Made by a program: the position numbers and the translations under genes
Notes under the pieces: generated by a model
What the model saw: only the letters and a program-made list of their open reading frames with translations
Database searches by the model: none
Told to the model about the DNA's origin: nothing
DNA from: Pseudomonas orientalis
GTDB taxonomy: Bacteria > Pseudomonadota > Gammaproteobacteria > Pseudomonadales > Pseudomonadaceae
Assembly (NCBI RefSeq): GCF_002934065.1
Contig: NZ_CP018049.1
Coordinates: 3,966,501 to 4,030,500, forward strand
Direction: 5' to 3'
DNA length: 64,000 nt
In this document: positions 25,924-33,258 of the stretch, one piece after another
Layout of the letters: each line of letters begins with the position of its first letter
Numbering within the stretch: the first letter of the stretch is position 1

Positions 25924-27135
25924 TCAGCAGCCGCTCAAGGCCACCTGACGCCGTTCGCCCGCGAAGAAGAACGGTCGCAGCCGCACGCCCACGCTGTTGC
26001 CGATAAATGCAGCCACCAGCCACAGCCAGCCATGCAGGCTACCCGAAGCGATGCCGCTGAAATAGGCGCCGATGTTGCAGCCATACGCCAGGCGCGAGCC
26101 ATAGCCGAGCAACAGGCCACCGATGACCGCCGCAATCAACGAGCGCGCCGGTATCTTCAAGCTCGGCGCGAAACGCCCGGCAAGGCCTGCGGCCAACAGC
26201 GCGCCAAGCACGATGCCGATGTCCATGACGCTGGTGATGTCTTCCCAAACCGGCGCGGCCAGGGCCTTGGCGTTGGCCGGCATCTGCCAGAACGCCCAAC
26301 TGGCTACGTCTACACCCAGCCCACTCGCCACCTTGGCGCCCCACAGCGCGAACGCTGAAGTAATGCCCCACGGCCGCCCGGCCAGGGCCAGCGTGGCATA
26401 GTTGAGCAATGCCAGGCCTATAGCCCCCCAGACCAACGGCCAAGGCCCGCGCAGGAATCGGCGCAGCCCTTGATGCTCGCTGGTTGCGCCGGTTTCAAGC
26501 TGGCCATGACGGCCCTTCTCCAGACGCACAGTCACCCACGCAATCAACCCGAACACCGCCAGGCTCAGGAGCAACGCTGGCAGTACGCCAAAACTTTTGA
26601 CGATGGACACCGGCGCAAACGATGGCAAGGCAAACCACCAGTCGACGTGATGGGTGGCAATCAACGAACCGCAGATAAAGAACAACAGGGTCACCAGCAT
26701 GCGCGCGTTACCGCCGCCGACGGTAAACAGGGTGCCCGAGGCGCAACCGCCGCCCAACTGCATGCCGATGCCGAAGATAAACGCGCCGAAGACCACTGAC
26801 ACCCCGGCCGGCGCCACCAGCCCGACCACCGGCTGACCGAACAAGGTTCCCGCGCCCAGCGCCGGGAAGAACAGCACCACCGCCAGCGCCAGCATCACCA
26901 TCTGCGCGCGCAGCCCGGCGCCGCGCCGCTCCTTGATAAACACACGCCAGGCCGAAGTGAACCCGAAGGCGGCGTGGTACAGCGTCAGGCCCAAGGCGGC
27001 GCCGACGATCAGCAACAACACCTGGCGCATGCCCACCGCGTTCTGCAGGAACAGGGCGCCTGCCACCAGGATGATAAAAGCCACAAGGGGCGCGGCCGGC
27101 TTGCGTGCCGGCGTCAGGGAAAGAGAGGTGCTCAT
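25924..27135 (-). CDS. YeeE/YedE family membrane transporter
   Basis: 403 residues with about ten hydrophobic segments. Two repeats each bear the family's Cys-Gly signature: GMQLGGGCASGTLF in the first half and GSRLAYGCNIGAYFSG in the second. These are the hallmarks of the YeeE/YedE (TsuA-like) family, which passes thiosulfate or related sulfur compounds across the inner membrane. It is monocistronic, with the TetR gene downstream-facing it from the right on the same strand. Confidence 0.85.
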   Translation of the reverse strand: MSTSLSLTPARKPAAPLVAFIILVAGALFLQNAVGMRQVLLLIVGAALGLTLYHAAFGFTSAWRVFIKERRGAGLRAQMVMLALAVVLFFPALGAGTLFGQPVVGLVAPAGVSVVFGAFIFGIGMQLGGGCASGTLFTVGGGNARMLVTLLFFICGSLIATHHVDWWFALPSFAPVSIVKSFGVLPALLLSLAVFGLIAWVTVRLEKGRHGQLETGATSEHQGLRRFLRGPWPLVWGAIGLALLNYATLALAGRPWGITSAFALWGAKVASGLGVDVASWAFWQMPANAKALAAPVWEDITSVMDIGIVLGALLAAGLAGRFAPSLKIPARSLIAAVIGGLLLGYGSRLAYGCNIGAYFSGIASGSLHGWLWLVAAFIGNSVGVRLRPFFFAGERRQVALSGC

Positions 27136-27186
27136 GGGAATCTCACATGTTTGAAGGTGGCCAGTATAAACCCGGCGTGATGGCGG

Positions 27187-27825
27187 TCAGGCGCTGACGT
27201 CGCTCGCGCCGCCTGGGTTGATCGAGTTCCACGCGGCCTCAGCCAGCAATTCACGGTACTCCCAGGGGCTCTTCCTGACCTTCTCCGACAACCATGCGCG
27301 CGAGTAGCTCTGCGCCGCGCCGATGATCAGCGAAGGGATCAGTTCGGCGGGCAAGTGGCTGAAATGCGCCTTGCGCCCTGCCTCACTCATCCACTCCTTC
27401 AACTGTTGGTTGCGGTGTTTATTGCGTGAAACCAGTTCGTCCCTGAACGGGCCATTGGACACGGCGAAGCCACTCTGGAACACAAACCGCGCCCAGTCCG
27501 GCTGTTCAGTCACCCACTCGACGTAGCTGTACACCAGCCCGGTCACGCCCGCTTGAGCGGTATCTGCCGCTTGCAGATAACGGTCGCGCAGGCTGGCCTG
27601 GTCCTCGAGCGCCGCAAAAAAAAGCGCCGCGACCAACCCCTCTTTATTGCCGAAGTGGTGGTAGATGGCACCCACGCTGGTGTCGCACCGGGCGCGGATG
27701 GTTTCGATATTCGTCGCTTCAATGCCCGCCTCGTTAAAACACGCGAGCGCCTCGCGCAGGATGGTGCGCTTGAGGTCGCTGCGCCTGCCCGGGAAGGTGC
27801 GTTCGATAAGGTCGATGGAATGCAT
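27187..27825 (-). CDS. TetR/AcrR family regulator
   Basis: 212 residues. The N-terminal DNA-binding helix-turn-helix is clear (ILREALACFNEAGIEATNIETIRARCDTSVGAIYHHFGNKEGLVAALF); the C-terminal ligand domain is generic. It is divergent from a hotdog-fold gene, and two abutting palindromes lie between them, so it most likely represses that gene and itself. The ligand may be an acyl-CoA or aromatic compound, given the partner. Confidence 0.85.
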   Translation of the reverse strand: MHSIDLIERTFPGRRSDLKRTILREALACFNEAGIEATNIETIRARCDTSVGAIYHHFGNKEGLVAALFFAALEDQASLRDRYLQAADTAQAGVTGLVYSYVEWVTEQPDWARFVFQSGFAVSNGPFRDELVSRNKHRNQQLKEWMSEAGRKAHFSHLPAELIPSLIIGAAQSYSRAWLSEKVRKSPWEYRELLAEAAWNSINPGGASDVSA

Positions 27826-27883
27826 GCAGGGACGCCAAATGAAAAGAGTCTATAGGTTCTGCGGGCGGCAGAGAAAGCCTGGC

Positions 27884-27937
27884 TTGACACGCAGCAAACC
27901 AACGGAATATTGTTCCGTTACAGAATATTATTCTGTA
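27884..27937 (+). promoter_or_regulatory. Promoter with two abutting TetR-type palindromic operators
   Basis: AACGGAATATTGTTCCGTT (27901-27919) and TACAGAATATTATTCTGTA (27919-27937) are two perfect-arm palindromes sharing one base, with the common pattern ACnGAA-TATTr-TTCnGT. A -35 TTGACA (27884-27889) and a -10 TATTGT (27908-27913, 18-base spacer) place operator 1 over the -10 of the hotdog gene's promoter. Repression by the divergent TetR is the obvious reading. Confidence 0.7.
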
Positions 27938-27959
27938 AACCAATCATGAGGACAGTTAC

Positions 27960-28400
27960 ATGAGCCAAGCACTGAGCATGTTCAACAGCGTAGGCCCTGC
28001 CGCGTTCAGCAACCTGGCCTGCCAAATGGCACCGTACTTCAGCACGATCACGCCCGAGATCGCTGAGTTGCGCCCCAACCACGCGGTGGTCAACGTGCCG
28101 TTTCGCAAGGAAATCACCAACCACCTGGCTTCGGTGCACGCGATTGCGCTGTGCAACGCCGCCGAACTGGCCGGCGGGATGATGACCGACGCGTCCATTC
28201 CCGCTGGCGCACGCTGGATTCCCAAAGGCATGACCGTGCACTACCTGGCCAAGGCGAAAACAGACATTCGCGCGGTCGCCGATGGCAGTGCCATCGACTG
28301 GCAAACCGCCGGAGACAAGATCGTACCCGTAGAGGTGTTCGATAAAGGCGACATCAAAGTATTCACCGCTCACATCACCATGAATGTGAAACTGGCTTAA
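27960..28400 (+). CDS. Hotdog-fold DUF4442/PaaI-like thioesterase
   Basis: 146 residues with AGGA upstream of the ATG. The layout (FNSVGPAAFSN..., then HLASVHAIALCNAAELAGGMMTD, then VEVFDKGDIKVFTAHITMNVKLA) matches DUF4442/hotdog proteins related to PaaI thioesterases, with His in the catalytic-loop position. Hydrolysis of a CoA thioester is likely. The gene is controlled by the TetR operators just upstream and converges on the MFS gene with one base between the stops. Confidence 0.75.
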   Translation: MSQALSMFNSVGPAAFSNLACQMAPYFSTITPEIAELRPNHAVVNVPFRKEITNHLASVHAIALCNAAELAGGMMTDASIPAGARWIPKGMTVHYLAKAKTDIRAVADGSAIDWQTAGDKIVPVEVFDKGDIKVFTAHITMNVKLA

Positions 28401-28401
28401 C

Positions 28402-29619
28402 TCAGTGCCCCACCGCCGCAGGCCCATCGGCAGACCGCCGTCCCGGTTTGAAGCCATGGGCATGCGCCGACCAGGCGATCACCAGCGCCACGCCCGCCAA
28501 CACCAGCATTACCCACGCAAACGAGGCCACACCCCAACGGTCAAGCAGCACGCCCCCCACCACCCCGCTGCCGGCAATCGCGCTGTTCCAGGCCACCACA
28601 TTCAGCGACAGCGCGACATCCGCACCATCACCTGCGGCATCGGCCAGGGCGGTTTGCAGCAAGGTGGCGGCACCGCCGAAGCTCAAACCCCAGACCGCCA
28701 CCCCGAGGTAGATCACCTGCGGCTGGTTGCCTAGAAAACCGAACACGCCACTGATTGCCGCAAAGGTCGCCAGGCTCGCCAAGACAGTGTTGCGCAGCAC
28801 CGGTTCGACGAGTCTGGCCGTCAGCCAGATACCCGCCAACGCGGCAATACCGAACACCAGCAGCACCAGATCCACCCGCTGCGCCAGCCCGGCCGGTGCC
28901 AGGAATGGGGCGATGTAGGTGTACAGAATGTTATGGGCGAGCATCCAGCTGATGACCACGGCCAGTACCGGGCGCACGCCGGGCGTGGTCAACACCTTGC
29001 CGAGGGAGAGACGCTGGTGCGCGGGCTGCGGCGGGTAATCCGGGACTTTCACCAGTACCCACACGATCAACCCCAGCGTCAGCGCCGACATCAGGCCAAA
29101 GGTGGTCCGCCAGCCCAGAAACCCGCCGAGCCAGGTCCCCAGCGGCACCCCCAGGGACAGCGCAATCGGCGTACCCACCATCGCCAATGCCAGGGCTTTA
29201 CCCTGTAGCGCGGGCGCGACCATGCGCCGTGCATAACCGGCCAGCAGACTCCAGGCCAACCCTGCCGCCACACCGGCAAAAAAGCGCGCCACCAGCGTGA
29301 CGCCATAGTGGGACGACAGCGCAGTGACGGAGTTGAACAGGAGGAAGCCGACAATGGTCAGCAACAGCACATTGCGTCGTCGCCAGCCACGGGTGGCGAT
29401 GGTCATGGGGATCACCGCCAACACCGAGCCCAGCGCATAGGCGGGGACCATCTGCCCGGCCATGGACGGTGAAATCGCCAGGCCCTCGCTGATCAACGGC
29501 AACAGCCCGGCGGGCAGTGTTTCAGTGACGATGCAGATAAAGCCGGTCATGGCCAGGGCGAGCAAAGCGCCGACGGGCAGACGTTCGGATGACGTCGATA
29601 CACTGAGTGAAGGGGTCAC
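28402..29619 (-). CDS. MFS efflux transporter
   Basis: 405 residues from a GTG at 29619 with AAGGAG upstream; twelve hydrophobic segments. The GYARRMVAPALQGKALALAMVGTPIALSLGVPLGTWLGG stretch in TM4-5 is the signature of drug:H+ antiporters of the DHA1 type (YdhP/AraJ-like). The divergent TetR gene and shared inverted operators suggest it pumps out a small toxic compound that also releases the repressor. The exact substrate is unknown. Confidence 0.85.
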   Translation of the reverse strand: MTPSLSVSTSSERLPVGALLALAMTGFICIVTETLPAGLLPLISEGLAISPSMAGQMVPAYALGSVLAVIPMTIATRGWRRRNVLLLTIVGFLLFNSVTALSSHYGVTLVARFFAGVAAGLAWSLLAGYARRMVAPALQGKALALAMVGTPIALSLGVPLGTWLGGFLGWRTTFGLMSALTLGLIVWVLVKVPDYPPQPAHQRLSLGKVLTTPGVRPVLAVVISWMLAHNILYTYIAPFLAPAGLAQRVDLVLLVFGIAALAGIWLTARLVEPVLRNTVLASLATFAAISGVFGFLGNQPQVIYLGVAVWGLSFGGAATLLQTALADAAGDGADVALSLNVVAWNSAIAGSGVVGGVLLDRWGVASFAWVMLVLAGVALVIAWSAHAHGFKPGRRSADGPAAVGH

Positions 29620-29641
29620 GGGTAAACTCCTTGAGCCAACT

Positions 29642-29715
29642 TAAATACTGATCGATACAAATGTTGCAGGCGAGCACAGCGCATTGTCAACGATTTATGT
29701 ATCGACTAGTATTTA
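29642..29715. promoter_or_regulatory. Inverted operator pair between MFS efflux gene and TetR
   Basis: An 18-base motif occurs in opposite orientations at 29642-29659 and 29698-29715 (TGTATCGA, two variable bases, AGTATTTA), one copy facing each divergent gene. The two copies differ at only two positions. This is the expected arrangement for a TetR repressor controlling itself and the efflux gene. Confidence 0.65.
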
Positions 29716-29740
29716 TGTGGTTATCCAAAGGACTCTCGCC

Positions 29741-30382
29741 ATGGCACAAATGGGCAGGCCCCGTACCTTCGATCGTGAGCAGGCCGTGGAGCAGGCCATG
29801 CACCTGTTCTGGCAACACGGTTATGACGCCACGTCGCTCGCCCAGCTTAAGGCCGGCCTGGGCGGCGGCATCTCCGCGCCGAGCTTTTACGCGGCATTCG
29901 TTTCCAAGGAAGCGCTGTTCGGTGAGTGCGTGCAGCGTTACCTGGCGACCTACGCCCAAGTCACCGAGTGCCTGTGGGACGAAACCCTGCCACCGCGCCA
30001 GGCCATCGAGACTGCACTGCGCCAGTCGGCCCGCATGCAGTGTGACAACGCCCACCCCAAGGGCTGCATGGTGACACTCGGTGTGATGAGCGCGCCGAGC
30101 CCCGAGAACGCCCGCGTGGCGGATGCGCTGACCCAGTCACGGGCACGCACGCGGGCTGGGATCGTGGCGTGCGTTGAACGCGCAATCAGCGGCGGATCCC
30201 TGCCCGACACCCTTCATGCTGCAGCAATGGCGACGGTGTTCGACAGTTTCCTGCAAGGTGTGTCGATCCAGGCACGGGACAACGTTCCCCACGCCGCTAT
30301 CGATGCAGCGATATCCCAGATCATGCTGGCCTGGGATATCGCCGCCGCAACTGCCTCGCCCCATCGCAACGCTGCGTCATAG
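29741..30382 (+). CDS. TetR/AcrR family regulator
   Basis: 213 residues from the ATG at 29741 (AAAGGA upstream). It has a TetR helix-turn-helix (AMHLFWQHGYDATSLAQLKAGLGGGISAPSFYAAFVSKEALF) and a C-terminal domain with the NAHPKGCMV stretch typical of the AefR-like/YxaF subgroup (Cys in GCM). It is divergent from the MFS efflux gene and is its probable repressor. It is the last ordinary gene before the safracin cluster. Confidence 0.85.
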   Translation: MAQMGRPRTFDREQAVEQAMHLFWQHGYDATSLAQLKAGLGGGISAPSFYAAFVSKEALFGECVQRYLATYAQVTECLWDETLPPRQAIETALRQSARMQCDNAHPKGCMVTLGVMSAPSPENARVADALTQSRARTRAGIVACVERAISGGSLPDTLHAAAMATVFDSFLQGVSIQARDNVPHAAIDAAISQIMLAWDIAAATASPHRNAAS

Positions 30383-30512
30383 GAAAGCCCAGCCCGACGC
30401 TGATCCGACATTACGGGGACGAGGGCGAGATGTCATTGAGTCAGTGTCTTCATGGCGATAGGGTGCTGCCAAAGAGGCGATCGTCGAGACTGATGGTAGG
30501 CGTAAGTGACGC

Positions 30513-30562
30513 ACAGTCAGTTGCTAGCTGTCAGTCACAACGGTGCCGCGAAAACCGTGGTG
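30513..30562 (+). repeat. Left 50-bp direct repeat flanking the safracin cluster
   Basis: Aligns with 49746-49795 in the same orientation at 43 of 50 positions without gaps (shared blocks ACAGTCA, TTGCTA, AGTCA, CGGTGCC, CGAAAA, CGTGGTG). It spans the last codons and the stop of sacJ. The homology stops, on the tRNA-like side, inside what is the anticodon loop of the tRNA-Asn fragment at the right copy. I read it as an att-like site. Confidence 0.65.
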
Positions 30563-32068
30563 AACCGGATCGTGCAGCAGCCACTGCCCCAAACGCTGCC
30601 TGGCCAGCATCGATTGGCTACCGACCCAAATCACCACACCATCCGGCCTGACGAGGGCACCCTCACCAACGTCAAAACCGTTGTTAGGCGAATGCTCGCT
30701 GATGGATGCCATTTCCAATCCCGGAAAATCCCTTCGAAGATCGTCCGCCAGCCCTGGGGCACGATAATGCACGAGGACAAACCGGCCTCCGCGCAGCAAC
30801 TGCGTCACGTTCTGTAGCGGCAATGTCCGACCCTCGACAATCAGGTCCAGCAAGGGCAGACGTCGACCTACCAAACGGTGATCGCCTTTGCACCGCACAC
30901 TGCCATAGCACACGCCCTCTCCCGCCAGTGAACTCACCACCTTCTTCGCCACATACGGGACCCGTGTCGCCTGCAGCCCAATCCAGTGAATCATCCGACC
31001 TACCGGGCCTGAAGCAGTATTGAAGCGGAAAAGCAGATCCGTATTGCGCAATGCCGCCGCCGCAATAGGCTTACGCTCGGCCTCGTAACTGTCCAGAATA
31101 TCCAGCGCCAATTTGCCCTGTATCACCCCTGCCAGCTTCCAGGCCAGGTTCGCCGCGTCGCCGATACCCATTTGCAAACCCTGCCCACCTGCGGGGACAT
31201 GAGTGTGGGCGGCATCTCCCAGCAGAAACACCCTCCCCAGGCGGTATTGAGCAGCCAGGCGCTGCTGGCTGCGATAGCGAGCGCTCCACAGCACATGCGC
31301 CAATCCGAAATCGGTCCCCAGGATATCGCTCATTCCATGGGCAATTTCATCATGGGTGACCGGTTCTTCGACCGGAACATCCATGCGCTCGTTGTCTTCA
31401 ATGCTGACGCGATAGTTACCATCGGGTAATGGAAACAAGGCGACCAGCCCCCTGGAGACAGACCTTGCGTGTACCGCAGGTAAAGGTGGCTTTTTCAAGA
31501 CAATGTCAGCAACCACCAAGGAGTGCTTGTAGTCCTGCCCAACAAACGGAATATCGAGGAGCCTGCGCACAGAACTGTTAACCCCATCGGCGCCCAGTAC
31601 CCAGTCGTAGCTGCGCTGCTGCACACTGCCAGTTTCGTGGTGCTCCAGTGTGACCTCAACCTGTGCATCACCGACAGCCAGGGTTTTCAGAGCATGCCCA
31701 CGCCTGAGCTTCACGCCCACCCGGTTAGCCCAGTCGGTTAATACGGCCTCGGTCTCGGATTGCGGGATGATGACCATGTGAGGGTACTCACAAGGCAGTT
31801 TGGAAAACGAGAGCGTCCTCCCAGACTTGTCTCCCAGCGGTGCGCTTGCCCAGACGATTCCCCGACGTATCATCTCGTCTGCCAGGCCCCACGCATTGAG
31901 CAACTCCAGGGTGACCGGCTCCAAGCCAAACGCACGGGAATGGGGGGAGGCCATCGCTCTTTTATCGATCAGGTCAACCTCAATCCCTGATTCAGCCAGC
32001 GCCGCAGCCGCAGCCAATCCGACGGGCCCCGCCCCCACGACCAGGACCTGTTCCTTTTTAACGGGCAT
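30524..32068 (-). CDS. sacJ: Safracin FAD-dependent monooxygenase SacJ
   Basis: 514 residues from the ATG at 32068 (GAGAGGTGG nine bases upstream). It is a class A flavoprotein aromatic hydroxylase of the PHBH/phenol-hydroxylase type: N-terminal dinucleotide fold VLVVGAGPVGLAAAAALAES, a DG motif (LGADGVNSSVRRLL), and the GD motif LLGDAAHTHVPAGGQGLQMG. In the described safracin pathway SacJ hydroxylates an aromatic ring of the scaffold on the way to the quinone. The first 11 bases overlap the end of sacI, so the two are translationally coupled. The stop codon lies inside the left 50-bp repeat. Confidence 0.9.
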   Translation of the reverse strand: MPVKKEQVLVVGAGPVGLAAAAALAESGIEVDLIDKRAMASPHSRAFGLEPVTLELLNAWGLADEMIRRGIVWASAPLGDKSGRTLSFSKLPCEYPHMVIIPQSETEAVLTDWANRVGVKLRRGHALKTLAVGDAQVEVTLEHHETGSVQQRSYDWVLGADGVNSSVRRLLDIPFVGQDYKHSLVVADIVLKKPPLPAVHARSVSRGLVALFPLPDGNYRVSIEDNERMDVPVEEPVTHDEIAHGMSDILGTDFGLAHVLWSARYRSQQRLAAQYRLGRVFLLGDAAHTHVPAGGQGLQMGIGDAANLAWKLAGVIQGKLALDILDSYEAERKPIAAAALRNTDLLFRFNTASGPVGRMIHWIGLQATRVPYVAKKVVSSLAGEGVCYGSVRCKGDHRLVGRRLPLLDLIVEGRTLPLQNVTQLLRGGRFVLVHYRAPGLADDLRRDFPGLEMASISEHSPNNGFDVGEGALVRPDGVVIWVGSQSMLARQRLGQWLLHDPVHHGFRGTVVTDS

Positions 32069-32720
32069 GATTATCCACCTCTCCATCGATAGGACGGAAA
32101 ATGGCGACAATGACGTGCTGGTCGGTAACGAGCGTTTCCATGCTCTTGAGCCCAGCAGTCTGCGCAAGCTCGACCACTTCATGCTCTGACCGGTAATCTG
32201 CCAGAGCTCCCACTACCCAGTTGATCAAGGTAGTCAATCCCCAACCTGCCGGTTGGTTTTCCACCAGGCAGAAAATACCGTGTGGCTTGAGCACGCGACG
32301 CACTTCGTTCAGGCCGGCTACCTTGTCAGCCCAATGGCCGAACGACATCGAACACACCACCAGATCCATGCTTTGCGAGGGCAACGGCAAGGCTTCGGCA
32401 ACGCCTTTGACGAACGAGGCGAACGGTCGACGCCTCATGCCCTCGTCCACCATGCCTTGGGCCGGGTCGATGCCCGTGAAACATGCATCGGGCCACTGGG
32501 CGGACATGCGTTCGATCAGTGCACCGGTCCCACAACCAATGTCCAGTACACGCTCAGGGCTTAAAGTGCATAACCACCGGCTCACGATCCGCAGGCACTC
32601 ATCGTGTGACTGGTTCAACTTGCTGCCATACCGCGCTTCATAAGTCGGTGCGATGCGACTAAACGTGTGTACAAAGCCCGGATTCCGATTTCTTTTACCG
32701 CCAAAAAAAGCCTTAGGCAT
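32058..32720 (-). CDS. sacI: Safracin SAM-dependent methyltransferase SacI
   Basis: 220 residues, class I methyltransferase: motif I VLDIGCGTGALIE, acidic GIDPAQGM, and VVCSMSFGHW before VLKPHG. The length equals that remembered for SacI of the P. fluorescens A2-2 safracin cluster, where it methylates the scaffold late (probably the ring nitrogen). It is the first gene of the minus-strand sacIJ operon and is divergent from sacA across 538 bases. Which atom it methylates is taken from pathway knowledge, not from the sequence. Confidence 0.88.
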   Translation of the reverse strand: MPKAFFGGKRNRNPGFVHTFSRIAPTYEARYGSKLNQSHDECLRIVSRWLCTLSPERVLDIGCGTGALIERMSAQWPDACFTGIDPAQGMVDEGMRRRPFASFVKGVAEALPLPSQSMDLVVCSMSFGHWADKVAGLNEVRRVLKPHGIFCLVENQPAGWGLTTLINWVVGALADYRSEHEVVELAQTAGLKSMETLVTDQHVIVAIFRPIDGEVDNHAR

Positions 32721-33258
32721 TGCTGAATATCCCTATATGGCAACCATTACCCAACGGACTCTGGTGGAGAAATCCGCCAGATAAAACAATAAATACAATA
32801 AGCAGCCGCCCACCGACAATTAATATTTAGCGGCTGGCATTATTCCACCTTAATATTATTTTTCTGTATAAGCGAGCCTCCACCTTGCGCCCCCACCGGC
32901 TGGCCTCTCACTCCACCTGCACGTATAGAAAACACGCACCTGAAACCTCCATTGATCCGCGGAAGCTGCCTGAATAAAGGACTTTTCATGCGTCCCCAGT
33001 ACTCTATTTTCTGTCCCCCATTTCGGGGGCGCCGTAATATCCTGTTACTTTCTCACCAATTGCTTTTAAATTTAAATGGGCAATTATGGACCGCGTCGCC
33101 ACAACCACATGGTACAGGCCGAACCAACTAAAAACATTTGCCTGACGCTTGTAATCAAGGATGTTTTACAAGCCACACAAAAATAATGTCGTTGCTGTTG
33201 TGGTAAAACCAGCAGAATAAGTTAAAGCGCTTATTCCATTACCAAGGAGAGGTATACG
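32721..33258. promoter_or_regulatory. Divergent control region of sacIJ and sacABCDEFGH
   Basis: 538 bases without a gene, AT-rich in places. GCTTGTAA (33147-33154) and TTACAAGC (33166-33173) form a perfect eight-base inverted repeat with an 11-base spacer about 85 bases before sacA, a geometry like a LysR-type box. A short CCCCC-ATTTC-GGGGG hairpin lies near 33016-33030. The sacA GTG is preceded by AGGAGAGG. No regulator gene is present inside the cluster. Confidence 0.5.
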
